Source: JABHIB01 sp964497715 (lineage in GTDB: Archaea; Nanobdellota; Nanobdellia; SCGC-AAA011-G17; PNOQ01). Taken from it: 43,553 nt of DNA. The stretch's first letter is position 1, and each line of letters opens with the position of its first letter. Shown piece by piece: positions 15,257-24,911 of this stretch. The notes under the pieces were generated by a model. It saw nothing but the letters and a program-made list of their open reading frames with translations, was not told where the DNA came from and did not search any database. The position numbers were made by a program, and so were the translations under genes. The stretch spans positions 1 to 43,553 of the forward strand of contig CAZCDH010000005.1 in assembly GCA_964497715.1 (NCBI GenBank). The letters are read 5' to 3'.

Positions 15257-16693
15257 ATGGGAGAATTGAAACAAAAAGTTCTAAAAAATATAGGATACAA
15301 TCTAACAAATACAATAATCCTAAAATTTGGAGCATTCTTATTTACAATAATAATAGCAAGACTACTTCAACCAGAACTTTTTGGACTTTATTCACTAGCA
15401 CTGACTATAGGGATAATAGCAATTGGATTGGCTGATGCAGGAGTTAACGCTACATTAATATATTTTGTCTCATCAGCATTAGGAAAAAATCAAAAAAGCA
15501 TAGCAAGGAGTTACTTTTCATTCCTCTTAAAATTTAAAATTTTATTAAGTGTGATAATTTCAATATCTATATTTTCACTATCAAAAGTTTTAGCAGAATC
15601 AGTATTCCATAAACCAGAATTAACTCCCCTACTAAAAATCATAGCAATATATATAATATTTCAATCCCTATTCGAATTTTTTAGAGCTTCTTTTTATGCA
15701 ATTCAAAAATTAAAATATGTAACAATTACTCAATCAATATTTCAAACATTAAAATTAATAATAGTTTCAACACTACTAATCTTGGGGTATTCTGTATTTG
15801 GAGCACTAACAGGATTAATAATAGCAACAATTATGGCAACAATTATACTATTCATATTTTTCTATAAAAAATGTCATTTTTTCATTGAAGAAGGAATGGA
15901 AAAAATAAATAAAAAAAGAGTTCTAAGATATTTCTTATATTTGATAGTAATCTCACTTTCTGGAATATTTTTTGGATATGTAGATATAGTAATGATTGGT
16001 GCACTATTACCATCAATAGAGGTAGGGTTCTATAAGGCAGCACAGGCTATTGTATTTTCAGTAGCAGCACTATTAAGCGTCACAGGAGTTTTATTACCAG
16101 TATTTACACAACTAGATGAAAAAAAATTAAAGACGATGTTTCAAAAAACATTCCATTATTCTGCAATGGTATCAATCCCTGCAGCATTTGGACTTATATT
16201 TATATCAAAACAATTTATAGAAATTATTTATGGGATAGAATATTTGCCAGCAGCAATAGTACTAATTCCGCTATCTCTACTAGTTATTGTGCAAGCGACA
16301 GGATCGTTTTTCTCAAATATATTTGCAGCAAAAGAACAATTAAAATGGCCAGCAATAATTATAATTATTGCAACCATAATTAATATAACTCTGAATTACT
16401 CTATGATCCTAGCTTATGGAATTCTTGGAGCAGCAATAGCAACAGTAATCTCAAGCTATTTTAATGCGATTTCATTAGGGATATTAGCTAGAAAAAAACT
16501 CGGAATAAAAATTCAATTCAATTCAATTTTAAAACCAATGATTGCCACAGCAGTCATGGTTGGATTTTTAGTATGGTTTAATGGATATTTCAGATTAATA
16601 TTTCCACTATCAATACTAGAAATTATACTAGCAACAATAATATACTTTGTAACACTATTTTTAATAAAAGGGATTAAACTAAAACAAGAATAA
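15257..16693 (+). CDS. Wzx-like oligosaccharide flippase (MOP/MATE superfamily)
   Basis: The product has 478 residues from ATG 15257 (MGELKQKVLKNIGYN). An ATG three codons upstream (15248) is less likely, being only about 15 nt from the TATA centre. About 12-14 membrane helices cover the chain. Family marks are the N-terminal amphipathic start followed by ILKFGAFLFTIIIARLLQPE, then FGLYSLALTIG, and a mid-chain FGYVDIVMIGALLP. It should move lipid-linked glycans across the membrane, supplying AglB. It is convergent with the GPT gene, overlapping its end by 20 bp. Confidence 0.88.
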   Translation: MGELKQKVLKNIGYNLTNTIILKFGAFLFTIIIARLLQPELFGLYSLALTIGIIAIGLADAGVNATLIYFVSSALGKNQKSIARSYFSFLLKFKILLSVIISISIFSLSKVLAESVFHKPELTPLLKIIAIYIIFQSLFEFFRASFYAIQKLKYVTITQSIFQTLKLIIVSTLLILGYSVFGALTGLIIATIMATIILFIFFYKKCHFFIEEGMEKINKKRVLRYFLYLIVISLSGIFFGYVDIVMIGALLPSIEVGFYKAAQAIVFSVAALLSVTGVLLPVFTQLDEKKLKTMFQKTFHYSAMVSIPAAFGLIFISKQFIEIIYGIEYLPAAIVLIPLSLLVIVQATGSFFSNIFAAKEQLKWPAIIIIIATIINITLNYSMILAYGILGAAIATVISSYFNAISLGILARKKLGIKIQFNSILKPMIATAVMVGFLVWFNGYFRLIFPLSILEIILATIIYFVTLFLIKGIKLKQE

Positions 16694-17690
16694 TTGCAAC
16701 CACTGCCAAGAATAATTCAAATAAAATAAAGCTCCACACCACACCTTTTTCATAAGCACTTCCCTTAAATTTATTTAATAGTTTTATAATAATGTGACTA
16801 ACTTTGTAGCTCTTTCTTCTAGGAGTAACCAAACTATTAGTTTCATTCGGTTTACCAAATGCCTCGACTAAACCAGATCTATCAACAACAAGACCTTTAA
16901 TCTGTAAAAAAGCATCAATAAAATATGGGAAAAATAAAAATACTGCAACCTTTTCCATATCTCCGAGAATTGCGAAAATTGCTATTAATGCTCCAACAGA
17001 ATGAGTGAAGGAATCTCCAGGAAATATTTTTGCAGGATACCAATTAAAGAGTAAAAATGCAAATAGGATAACACAAATCAGCGCACCAATAAAAGCCAAC
17101 CACAAATTATCAGTTATAGCTGCAACAATGCTCAAAGTACCAAGGATTACAAGACCAAGACCTACTTCAAGACCATTATATCCTGCAAGCATATTAAATC
17201 CATTGGCTGCACCAATGATTGCAATAGGGATTATTACCAAAGGGTATAAAAGGCCAAATTCAACCTGTCCAAAAAATGGAATGCTTGCAATAGAATGTCC
17301 TGCATCAACAACCATTAATGGAATAGCTACTGGAAAAGTAAATATTACTTTTTGCCATATTCTCAATCCAATTTTCCAGCCCAAAATATCATCAATAAAT
17401 CCAAGCAAACATGCAAGTAAAATAGAAGTTAAGATGGCAAAACTTTCAATAACATGTTCAGTATTTTTTAAATAAAAAACTTTAACAAAAATATAAAGTA
17501 GTAGCGCAAAAGATATTCCAAGAACAACTGGTAACCCTCCACTTTCTGCAACAGCAGGTCGATTAAATTTATTCATATCCTTACCAACAAATTTCATCTT
17601 CCTTGCACTCTTAATCCACCAAAATATCAAAATATAAGTAAAAAAGAAACATATTATTCCAAGACCAATTAGACTTAAAATATTCTCCAT
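16674..17690 (-). CDS. Alg7/MraY-like GlcNAc-1-phosphate transferase
   Basis: The product has 338 residues starting at ATG 17690, directly behind the aglB stop codon; the longer frame from 17738 would overlap aglB. It is a polytopic membrane enzyme that transfers a sugar-1-phosphate from a UDP-sugar to dolichyl phosphate, the first step of lipid-linked oligosaccharide assembly. Visible motifs are the paired Asp of LLGFIDDILGWKIGLRIWQK, NGFNMLAGYNGLEVGLG and FPGDSFTHSVGA. The eukaryote/archaeal NGFNMLAGYNGLE form favours the Alg7/GPT branch over bacterial MraY. It follows aglB in the same operon. Confidence 0.9.
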   Translation of the reverse strand: MENILSLIGLGIICFFFTYILIFWWIKSARKMKFVGKDMNKFNRPAVAESGGLPVVLGISFALLLYIFVKVFYLKNTEHVIESFAILTSILLACLLGFIDDILGWKIGLRIWQKVIFTFPVAIPLMVVDAGHSIASIPFFGQVEFGLLYPLVIIPIAIIGAANGFNMLAGYNGLEVGLGLVILGTLSIVAAITDNLWLAFIGALICVILFAFLLFNWYPAKIFPGDSFTHSVGALIAIFAILGDMEKVAVFLFFPYFIDAFLQIKGLVVDRSGLVEAFGKPNETNSLVTPRRKSYKVSHIIIKLLNKFKGSAYEKGVVWSFILFELFLAVVAIILVLV

Positions 17691-17691
17691 T

Positions 17692-20337
17692 TTAATAATA
17701 TCCTTTTTGGGGCAATTTGACACTATCAGGATAATCAATGCTTAAGTACTCTTCCTTAAACTCAATTCCTTCAGGATATTTAATCTCCCAGATTTTCATA
17801 GGACCTATTAACCTACCATTATATAGTGCCAGAGGCATGCCTTCAGAATCCTCATAAACTAATTCAAAATTATCAGTCTGTTTATCAAACAAAAATAGAT
17901 CTGTCCAAAGCGCAGACATTCCCCTTTCAGATAAATAAAGCCCAGCACCAAGAGCATTTTGTTTATTTCCATTTATAGCCGGAATAACTTTGAAACAGCC
18001 TCCAAGACCATCTCCTTCAAATCTAGCAAACTGACCATTTAAATTAATACAATTCAACGGAATAGTTGTCTGTTTTCCCTTATAATAAATTACTGCCGAA
18101 GGTTTTTTGATATTCATACTCTCATCATCAGAATCTATAGGGAGAATAAATCCAACGATAGCTGCATTTTTCCTAGGGTATACATTTCCATCATAAACAA
18201 GATCTTCATCCAAGGCATATGTGCCAGTGTAAACATAATTAGTTCCATTCCTAGTTTTTTGAGTTTGAGAATTACTCATAATAAAAGTATTGATCCAACT
18301 ATATCTATCATAATTTTCATCAGAACCAATACTGGAATATGCAGGATATTTTCCAATCTCATCACTAATAATTAAAAGATGTGTCGCATTATGAACTTTC
18401 AAAAATTCAAGAGCCTCATTCTCAGTTTTTGCAGTTAATACATGCCTTCCTAAAAGATAATTCCAATAACCGAGAGCATTACCTCCATCTAAAATAGTTG
18501 CCCGATTAGCACCAGTTTGCACCCAATACCCATAATCCCACCAATGTGCAAAAACTGCATTTTCATCAGTATTTTCCCTAACCCAATCCATACCATATTG
18601 CCATTGAGCATTATAACTAGGACCAGTATATTTAGCAGTATTATGACTAGTCTGAGCAAAACTTAACAAACTCCCACTGACAGGAAAAATCAAAAGTAAA
18701 ACTATTGCTAAAATCATAGAATATCTATACAATTCACTTTTTATTTTCATAGATCTATCAAATACATCACAAATAAAATACGCTCCAAGTACAGATATAA
18801 TTGGACTAAAAATAAAAAGATTCCTAACGGCCCCCCTAGCAGATACAAGCATGATTAAAAACCAGGCAAAAACAAAAATATGCCTTTTATCAATTTTAGA
18901 GATATTATGGACAAGCAGTTTATCTTTATTATAAATTTTCAAATAAAGAAAAAATATAAGTCCAACAAAATAAGCCAAAGAACCAAGGTATAATAAATTA
19001 GATAAAAAACTATCTCCATTTAATATTGAATTTGAAGAATATTTACTAAAAATAAAAGGAATTATGAAGATTATATAGGCAAAAGTTAACTGAATCCTTT
19101 TTGCCTTAATCGATTTTAGCATATTATAAAATAATAAAATTGATCCAAGGATAAACATCCAAAAGAATAATAATCCAAACTGAGAAATCCACTGAATAAC
19201 ATAAGGAGAATTATTTTCTGCAACAGTCAAGGAATGCCTACTTCCACCAATAGGGTCCAACATCGTTCTAAGGATCTCACTTAATTGTTCCAAAATCACA
19301 GAAGGACTGAAGAATATAGAAGACAAAATAAAGATTAAAATAATAGTCGAAACAAATGTAATAACCAAAGATGGAACTTTTTCAGAAATAGATTTACTAA
19401 ATCTTTTTAATTTTGTTTTAAATAACAATAAATCTACAAACATTAAAAGGAATGCAAAAACTGCCAAACCTATTGTGAATGAATTTAAAAGGCCAAACAA
19501 TCCACCATACCTAATAGTAAATAAACTTAAGATAAACAAAGAAACAAATAACCATACAGTATAAGAAAGTACATCTTTCTTTTTGACTTTTCCAAAAAAC
19601 CATTCAATAAGTCCAAATAATCCAAATATAACCATTATAAAAGTATATCCACCCCATGTCAGTCCCATCAATCCTGTTGATAATCCAGATAATGAACTAA
19701 ATAAAATAACTGAACTAATTCTTTTCGTTTGCCAAGAAACAACAAAGAAATAAAACGCTAAAAACATAAAAAATACTGCAAGAGATTCTTTATCAGAAAA
19801 ACCTGCCATAGTCCTATACAAAAAAGTTGGGATGAATGAAAGGAATGCTGTAGCCAATACTGCAACTTTCAAATCAAACAATCTCCTAATTAAAAGAAAA
19901 AATATAAACATAGACAATGCAAAAAAGATTACTGGATAAATGACGTGAATAAATTCAAAACTAATTGAATCTGAAAATAAATGAACAAATTTATAGAGGA
20001 TTACATTAACTTTAGATACTAAAATAAGTTCACCAGCAGTTTCATAACCTTCGGGAACATATCTTAGAACATCTCTAATCATTAAATTGCCATATTCAAG
20101 AATTTGTTGACCATATCTTAAAAATACAAAAGGATCTAAAGCTAAAGGAAGATATTTTCCAGTAGTAATATCTTTAAGTAAAGGAAGATTTGCTAACCTA
20201 ATATATGAACCAAAAAATATCACAAAACCTAATAGAATATAATAAATATAATCCATTTTCAACTTTAGATATTTAATCAAATCTTTTTTTCTCTTTGATG
20301 CAACCAAATTTATATCTTGTTCTGAAAATCCTTCCAT
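17692..20337 (-). CDS. aglB: AglB/STT3 oligosaccharyltransferase
   Basis: The product has 881 residues from ATG 20337, chosen because a TATA box lies 24-32 nt upstream; the frame continues to 20421 but gives an unlikely hydrophobic extension. It is the catalytic subunit of N-glycosylation, moving a glycan from a dolichyl carrier to Asn in secreted proteins. It has about 12-13 N-terminal membrane helices. The first extracellular loop carries an Asp (ALDPFVFLRYG, D68) in the metal-binding region, a later loop has VAENNSPY, and the C-terminal globular part carries the diagnostic WWDYGYW at about residue 599. It is co-transcribed with the Alg7-like gene and divergent from the rfb operon. Confidence 0.95.
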   Translation of the reverse strand: MEGFSEQDINLVASKRKKDLIKYLKLKMDYIYYILLGFVIFFGSYIRLANLPLLKDITTGKYLPLALDPFVFLRYGQQILEYGNLMIRDVLRYVPEGYETAGELILVSKVNVILYKFVHLFSDSISFEFIHVIYPVIFFALSMFIFFLLIRRLFDLKVAVLATAFLSFIPTFLYRTMAGFSDKESLAVFFMFLAFYFFVVSWQTKRISSVILFSSLSGLSTGLMGLTWGGYTFIMVIFGLFGLIEWFFGKVKKKDVLSYTVWLFVSLFILSLFTIRYGGLFGLLNSFTIGLAVFAFLLMFVDLLLFKTKLKRFSKSISEKVPSLVITFVSTIILIFILSSIFFSPSVILEQLSEILRTMLDPIGGSRHSLTVAENNSPYVIQWISQFGLLFFWMFILGSILLFYNMLKSIKAKRIQLTFAYIIFIIPFIFSKYSSNSILNGDSFLSNLLYLGSLAYFVGLIFFLYLKIYNKDKLLVHNISKIDKRHIFVFAWFLIMLVSARGAVRNLFIFSPIISVLGAYFICDVFDRSMKIKSELYRYSMILAIVLLLIFPVSGSLLSFAQTSHNTAKYTGPSYNAQWQYGMDWVRENTDENAVFAHWWDYGYWVQTGANRATILDGGNALGYWNYLLGRHVLTAKTENEALEFLKVHNATHLLIISDEIGKYPAYSSIGSDENYDRYSWINTFIMSNSQTQKTRNGTNYVYTGTYALDEDLVYDGNVYPRKNAAIVGFILPIDSDDESMNIKKPSAVIYYKGKQTTIPLNCINLNGQFARFEGDGLGGCFKVIPAINGNKQNALGAGLYLSERGMSALWTDLFLFDKQTDNFELVYEDSEGMPLALYNGRLIGPMKIWEIKYPEGIEFKEEYLSIDYPDSVKLPQKGYY

Positions 20338-20360
20338 CTCAAAAGGATATAATCCACAAC

Positions 20361-20369
20361 TTATAAAAT
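20361..20369 (-). promoter_or_regulatory. TATA box of aglB
   Basis: Reads ATTTTATAA on the coding strand, ending 24 nt before ATG 20337. It excludes the longer start at 20421. Confidence 0.6.
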
Positions 20370-20397
20370 TTACTAAAATTAAGGTAAAATAAACAGA

Positions 20398-20405
20398 TTT
20401 AAAAA
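20398..20405 (+). promoter_or_regulatory. TATA box of the nine-gene rfb operon
   Basis: TTTAAAAA ends 22 nt before ATG 20427. No other clear promoter is seen until 28586, so this probably drives the whole cluster. Confidence 0.6.
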
Positions 20406-20426
20406 GGAACAATATAACCAAAATTT

Positions 20427-21203
20427 ATGGATATTGTGATATTTTGTGGCGGAAGAGGAACTAGGTTAAGTGAAAAAACAAAGGAGGTTCCAAAACCCTT
20501 AGTAGAGATTGGAAGTTTCCCAATTTTATGGCACATCATGAAAATATTTGGACATTATGGCCATAATAGATTTTTACTAGGACTAGGATATAAAGGAGAC
20601 TTGATAAAAAGATGGTTTTTAGATTATAGATTAAGAAGATCATTTGAATTAAATTTCAAAAAAATTAAATTACCACAAAGTTTAGAAGATTGGAAAATAC
20701 TATTTAAAAATACAGGATTTAGCTCTGGAACCGCTACAAGACTAAAGTTACTTAAAAAAGATATAAAATCAAAAAGATTTATAATTACATATGGGGACGG
20801 CCTTGCAAACATCAATATTGATGAATTGATAAAATTTCATGAAAAACAAGTTAAAGAAAATGGAGTAATTGCTACAATGAGCACATTTCAACCAAATTCT
20901 CAATATGGATTAGTCGAACCAGGTAAAAATGGATTAGTCGAAAGTTTTGAAGAAAAATCAAGAATTGATGAATGGATAAATATAGGTTTCATAGTGTGTG
21001 AAAAGGAAATTTTTAAATACATACCAAACAAGATATCTGCTATGCTTGTTAAAGATGTATTTCCAGTATTAGCAAGTAAAAAGAAACTTGCAATGTATGA
21101 ACACCATGGAGAGTTTTATTCAATGGACACATATAAGGACTATCAAGATTTAAATAACATGTGGAGAGAAGGTATAGCTAAATGGAAAGTGTGGAAAAAC
21201 TAA
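20427..21203 (+). CDS. rfbF: Glucose-1-phosphate cytidylyltransferase
   Basis: The product has 258 residues, the usual RfbF length. It makes CDP-glucose from CTP and glucose 1-phosphate, entry to CDP-3,6-dideoxyhexoses. The nucleotide-binding start is IFCGGRGTRLSEKTKEVPKP, followed by LVEIGSFPILWHIMKIFGH and YGHNRFLLGLGYKG, all typical of RfbF. The metal-site region ITYGDGLANI and the FVVCEKEIF-like INIGFIVCEKEIF stretch follow. First gene of the operon, with a leaderless-type promoter. Confidence 0.95.
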   Translation: MDIVIFCGGRGTRLSEKTKEVPKPLVEIGSFPILWHIMKIFGHYGHNRFLLGLGYKGDLIKRWFLDYRLRRSFELNFKKIKLPQSLEDWKILFKNTGFSSGTATRLKLLKKDIKSKRFIITYGDGLANINIDELIKFHEKQVKENGVIATMSTFQPNSQYGLVEPGKNGLVESFEEKSRIDEWINIGFIVCEKEIFKYIPNKISAMLVKDVFPVLASKKKLAMYEHHGEFYSMDTYKDYQDLNNMWREGIAKWKVWKN

Positions 21204-22240
21204 ATTTTTGGAAAAATAAAATAGTACTTGTTACAGGACACACAGGTTTCAAGGGAACTTGGCTAACTATATGGTTAAATAAACTTGGAGCAAAAGTTAT
21301 AGGTTACTCTCTAAAAAAATATCCAAATGATGAATTCTTCAATTCAACAAATATTCATAAAAAAATAAATGATTGTAGGGGAGATATCTGCGATTTTAAT
21401 AATTTGAAATCAATTTTTGATAAATATTCTCCGGAGATTGTTTTACATTTGGCAGCTCAACCAATAGTAAGAAAGTCTTATGATGAACCTCTAGAAACTA
21501 TTAATACAAATATCATAGGAACTACAAATGTATTAGAATGCATTAGATTATCAAATTCTGTCAAAGCTTCTGTGGTAATCTCATCAGATAAATGCTATGA
21601 AAATAAAGAATGGGTTTGGGGATATAGAGAATCAGATGAATTAGGAGGACATGATCCGTATAGTTGTACAAAAGGATGTATTGAACTTCTTGTTAAATCA
21701 TATAGAAATTCATTTTTAAAAAAACAATCAAAATTTGTTGCAACGGCAAGAGCAGGAAATGTTATTGGAGGAGGAGATATGTCAGAAGACAGGTTAATAC
21801 CTGATTGCATAAAATCTTTGAAGGCCAACAAAAAAATAGTTATAAGGAATCCTCAATCAACTAGGCCTTGGCAACACGTACTAGAACCACTTAATGGATA
21901 TATGATATTAGCAGAAAAAATATTTACTGAGGAAAAATATGATAGTGCATGGAATTTTGGACCAAATATGAAATCAATAAAACCTGTTAAAGATATAGCA
22001 GAAATATTAGTTGATATATGGGGAGAAGGAGAACTAGAGCTTCAACCATTGGAAAGTTCGAAACACGAAGCAAGATCACTAAGTTTGGATATTTCAAAAG
22101 CAAATTTTCTATTAAACTGGAAACCTAAATTGAGTTTTAATAAAACAATTTCTATGGTAGTGGAATGGTATAAGGAATTTAATGGAACAAATTCTTATGA
22201 ATTATGTTATGAACAAATTGAAGAATATGAAAAAAAATAA
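21182..22240 (+). CDS. rfbG: CDP-glucose 4,6-dehydratase
   Basis: The product has 352 residues, an extended SDR enzyme making CDP-4-dehydro-6-deoxyglucose. The NAD-binding loop is VTGHTGFKGTWL. The active-site region SSDKCYENKEWVWGYRESD and YSCTKG (Tyr and Lys of YxxxK) are RfbG-specific. ARAGNVIGGGDMSEDRLIPD and RPWQHVLEPL are also classic RfbG stretches. The ATG lies within the last codons of rfbF (22-nt overlap). Confidence 0.96.
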   Translation: MESVEKLNFWKNKIVLVTGHTGFKGTWLTIWLNKLGAKVIGYSLKKYPNDEFFNSTNIHKKINDCRGDICDFNNLKSIFDKYSPEIVLHLAAQPIVRKSYDEPLETINTNIIGTTNVLECIRLSNSVKASVVISSDKCYENKEWVWGYRESDELGGHDPYSCTKGCIELLVKSYRNSFLKKQSKFVATARAGNVIGGGDMSEDRLIPDCIKSLKANKKIVIRNPQSTRPWQHVLEPLNGYMILAEKIFTEEKYDSAWNFGPNMKSIKPVKDIAEILVDIWGEGELELQPLESSKHEARSLSLDISKANFLLNWKPKLSFNKTISMVVEWYKEFNGTNSYELCYEQIEEYEKK

Positions 22241-23183
22241 AATTTTAATTACGGGCGCAACAGGATTTATTGGATCAAATCTGGTTAAAGAGTTAATTTT
22301 AGATAAAAATAACGAAGTCAATATAATTTTAAGAAAATCTTCAAATATCTGGAGAATTAAAGATATAATTACAAAAGTTAAAATTATCTATTGTGACATT
22401 ACTATTAATGATCAAGTCAAAAAAATAATAGAAGAAATCTTACCAAATACAGTTTACCATTGTGCAACATATGGAGGATTTCCAAACGAAGAAGATTTTG
22501 ATAAGATAATCCAAACAAACATTATTTCAACAATCAACCTAATAAATAATTGTAATTATAAAGAACTTAAAGCATTTATCAATTTAAGTAGTTCTTCTGA
22601 ATATGGCATTAAGAATGAACCAATGATAGAATCTGCAGAATTAAATCCAACTAATTCGTATGGATTATCAAAAGTTGTTTCAACATCTTATGCAAGTAAA
22701 TATGGCAAAATCAACAATATGCCAATAATAACTTTTAGATTATTTTCTCCATTTGGATATTATGAATCAAAATCTAGATTATTCCCCTCATTATTTTTAT
22801 CTGTTATTGAAGATAAATCCCCAAAACTAGCTTCTCCAGATTCATCAAGGGATTTTATTTTTATTAAAGATGTAATTAATCTTTTAATATATTCAACAGA
22901 GTTTGCCAAAAAATACAAGGGAGAGGTTTTTAATATTGGTACAGGTAAACAATATTCGGTAAAAGAAATTGCAGACATAGTAATAAAATCAAGCGAAAAA
23001 ACAATTACTCCAGAATATAATATAGTTAAAGAGAGATCATTTGATAATAATTATTGGATTGCAGATATGAATAAAACATTTAAAGCATTTAATTGGAAAC
23101 CTCAATATTCAATAGAAAAATCTATAGGATTGATGTTAGAATGGTTCAAAGATAATAAGGGAGCCTATAAAGATGGATCTTAA
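22227..23183 (+). CDS. Extended SDR: candidate CDP-sugar 4-ketoreductase or epimerase
   Basis: The product has 318 residues from ATG 22227 (MKKNKILITGATGFIGSN), with a 14-nt overlap into rfbG. Longer starts within rfbG are rejected. It has the TGATGFIG nucleotide loop, SSSSEYG with the catalytic Ser, and YGLSK with catalytic Tyr and Lys. FRLFSPFGYYESKSRLFPS and DFIFIKDVI are common in RfbJ-like and related nucleotide-sugar reductases. In this operon it is likely to reduce the C4 keto group of the CDP-dideoxy (or branched) sugar, but 2-epimerase activity cannot be excluded. Confidence 0.8.
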   Translation: MKKNKILITGATGFIGSNLVKELILDKNNEVNIILRKSSNIWRIKDIITKVKIIYCDITINDQVKKIIEEILPNTVYHCATYGGFPNEEDFDKIIQTNIISTINLINNCNYKELKAFINLSSSSEYGIKNEPMIESAELNPTNSYGLSKVVSTSYASKYGKINNMPIITFRLFSPFGYYESKSRLFPSLFLSVIEDKSPKLASPDSSRDFIFIKDVINLLIYSTEFAKKYKGEVFNIGTGKQYSVKEIADIVIKSSEKTITPEYNIVKERSFDNNYWIADMNKTFKAFNWKPQYSIEKSIGLMLEWFKDNKGAYKDGS

Positions 23184-23982
23184 TTTTCTTGAAAATAAAG
23201 CAAAAGAATTAAGGAGAGATATTCTCAGAGTAGTATCTTCTGCAAAATCTTCCCATATAGGCAGTATGCTTTCAATAATTGAAATTTTAACTTATCTTTT
23301 TTATGAAAAGATGGATTTTAATAAATCAAATTATAAAAACAAAGATAGAGATAAATTTATATTAAGCAAGGGCCACGCTTCACTTGCACTATACTCTATC
23401 CTTTCAGATAAGGAAATAATCAATAAATCTCAACTTGAAACTTATTGTAAAAACGGTGGAAAACTTATTGGACACCTAGACCATAATGTTGAAGGAGTTG
23501 AAATTTCAACAGGCTCACTAGGACATGGACTCTCAATTGCAACAGGGATTGCCCTAGCAAATAAATTAGATAAATTAGATAATAAAGTCTATTGTTTAAT
23601 CGGTGACGGAGAATGTAATGAAGGTTCAATCTGGGAAGCATTAATATTCATAGCAAATAATAATCTAAAAAACTTAGTTATTTTCATAGATGCTAATAAA
23701 TTACAAGGTTATGATTTTTGCGATAAGATATTACCGGAAAATAGATTAATAAATTTATTAAAAAATCTAGATTTGAATTTCTATGAAATTAACGGTCATA
23801 ATTTTTCAGATTTACAAAAAACTTTTGAAAAGATTTCTAATTCAAACAATAGTAAAGCATCCATAGTTTTTGCACATACTACTAAAGGAAAGGGAGTCTC
23901 TTTCATGGAAAATAAACTAGAATGGCATTATAAAAGCCCGAACCTAGAAGAATTAGAAAATGCATTGGAGGAATTAAAATGA
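23173..23982 (+). CDS. Transketolase-like ThDP enzyme, N-terminal subunit
   Basis: The product has 269 residues covering only the pyrophosphate-binding half of transketolase. Motifs are SSHIGSMLSIIEIL, LSKGHASLALY, GSLGHGLSIATGIALA and the ThDP signature GDGECNEGSIWEAL. The partner subunit follows with an ATGA overlap. Split transketolases are common in sugar-nucleotide clusters. Between an rfbG/SDR pair and rfbH, the best reading is attachment of a two-carbon branch to a CDP-keto-sugar; pentose-phosphate supply is the alternative. A purine-rich AAGGGAG precedes the start by about 9 nt. Confidence 0.88.
   Translation: MDLNFLENKAKELRRDILRVVSSAKSSHIGSMLSIIEILTYLFYEKMDFNKSNYKNKDRDKFILSKGHASLALYSILSDKEIINKSQLETYCKNGGKLIGHLDHNVEGVEISTGSLGHGLSIATGIALANKLDKLDNKVYCLIGDGECNEGSIWEALIFIANNNLKNLVIFIDANKLQGYDFCDKILPENRLINLLKNLDLNFYEINGHNFSDLQKTFEKISNSNNSKASIVFAHTTKGKGVSFMENKLEWHYKSPNLEELENALEELK
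23967..23971 (+). promoter_or_regulatory. Strong Shine-Dalgarno of the second transketolase subunit
   Basis: GGAGG lies 7 nt before ATG 23979, inside the end of the preceding gene. It shows that internal operon genes here use SD-led initiation while first genes appear leaderless. Confidence 0.75.
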
Positions 23983-24911
23983 GGACCGCATTCATAAAAG
24001 AATTAGAAAAACAAGCAGAAGAAAACAAAAACATAGTTGTACTTGTTGGAGATCTGGGATTCTCTGTTTTCGATAATTTTAGAAAAAAATTCCCAGATAG
24101 ATTCTTTAATATGGGAATAGCAGAACAAAACATGATGTCTGTTGCTGCAGGTTTAGCATTGAATGGGAAAAAAGTTTTTGTATACTCCATAATCCCATTT
24201 GTGACAGCAAGATGTATAGAACAAATAAAAAATGATATTTGTTATCCTAGTTTAGATGTAGTGATAGTAGGAGTAGGTTCAGGAGTTTCGTATGGTTCTG
24301 CAGGATTTAGCCATCATGCTATTGAAGATATTGCTCTTATGAAAAGCTTATCAGATATGACAGTTTTAACTCCATCTGATCCACATGAAGTTAAAAAATT
24401 AGTTTCCGAATGTTGCAAATACGATGCACCCTCATATCTAAGACTTGGCAAAAATAATGAAACTATTTTTAATAATGAGAATCAAGAAATAATTATTGGA
24501 AAATCTCATTATATCAAAAAAGGAAAAGATATTGCGATCATTGTAAACGGAAACATAATAGAGGAAGTAAAACTATCACAAAAATTATTAGAAGATGAAC
24601 AAATAAATCCATCTATAATATCTGTACCTACCTTAAAACCTATTGATGAATTATTTTTTAATGATATATTCAAAAAACATAAGTTTATTTTCATAATAGA
24701 AGAACATAATAAAATTGGAGGACTAGGAGATAGTTTATTTGCTTTAAATAAAGAAAATAAATACAAAAATGTAATTGAACATATGGCAATAAACAACCCA
24801 TCTATCAAAACTATTGGAGATAATAAATACCTACGTAAATCTTTAGGATTGGATGCAAACTCCATATTTAATAAAATAAAAAAGAAAATTGAGGAATATA
24901 ATGAGAACTAA
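23979..24911 (+). CDS. Transketolase-like ThDP enzyme, C-terminal subunit
   Basis: The product has 310 residues: the pyrimidine-binding domain with the conserved Glu in FFNMGIAEQNMMSVAAGLAL, then SHHAIEDIALMKSL and the C-terminal transketolase domain (IIEEHNKIGGLGDSL). It overlaps the N-terminal subunit by 4 nt and is preceded by GGAGG, indicating coupled synthesis of a heteromer. Same predicted role as its partner. Confidence 0.9.
   Translation: MRTAFIKELEKQAEENKNIVVLVGDLGFSVFDNFRKKFPDRFFNMGIAEQNMMSVAAGLALNGKKVFVYSIIPFVTARCIEQIKNDICYPSLDVVIVGVGSGVSYGSAGFSHHAIEDIALMKSLSDMTVLTPSDPHEVKKLVSECCKYDAPSYLRLGKNNETIFNNENQEIIIGKSHYIKKGKDIAIIVNGNIIEEVKLSQKLLEDEQINPSIISVPTLKPIDELFFNDIFKKHKFIFIIEEHNKIGGLGDSLFALNKENKYKNVIEHMAINNPSIKTIGDNKYLRKSLGLDANSIFNKIKKKIEEYNEN
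24891..24895 (+). promoter_or_regulatory. Shine-Dalgarno deciding the rfbH start
   Basis: GAGGA lies 5 nt before ATG 24901. It rules out the in-frame TTG at 24889 as the start. Confidence 0.7.

Noticed and set aside
16674..17690. MraY of peptidoglycan synthesis
   Set aside because: The NGFNMLAGYNGLE motif and the adjacency to AglB and a flippase fit the Alg7/GPT branch, and no peptidoglycan genes are present.
24889..24900. TTG start of rfbH
   Set aside because: The TTG is part of the Shine-Dalgarno region of the ATG at 24901 and adds only four residues absent from the family.
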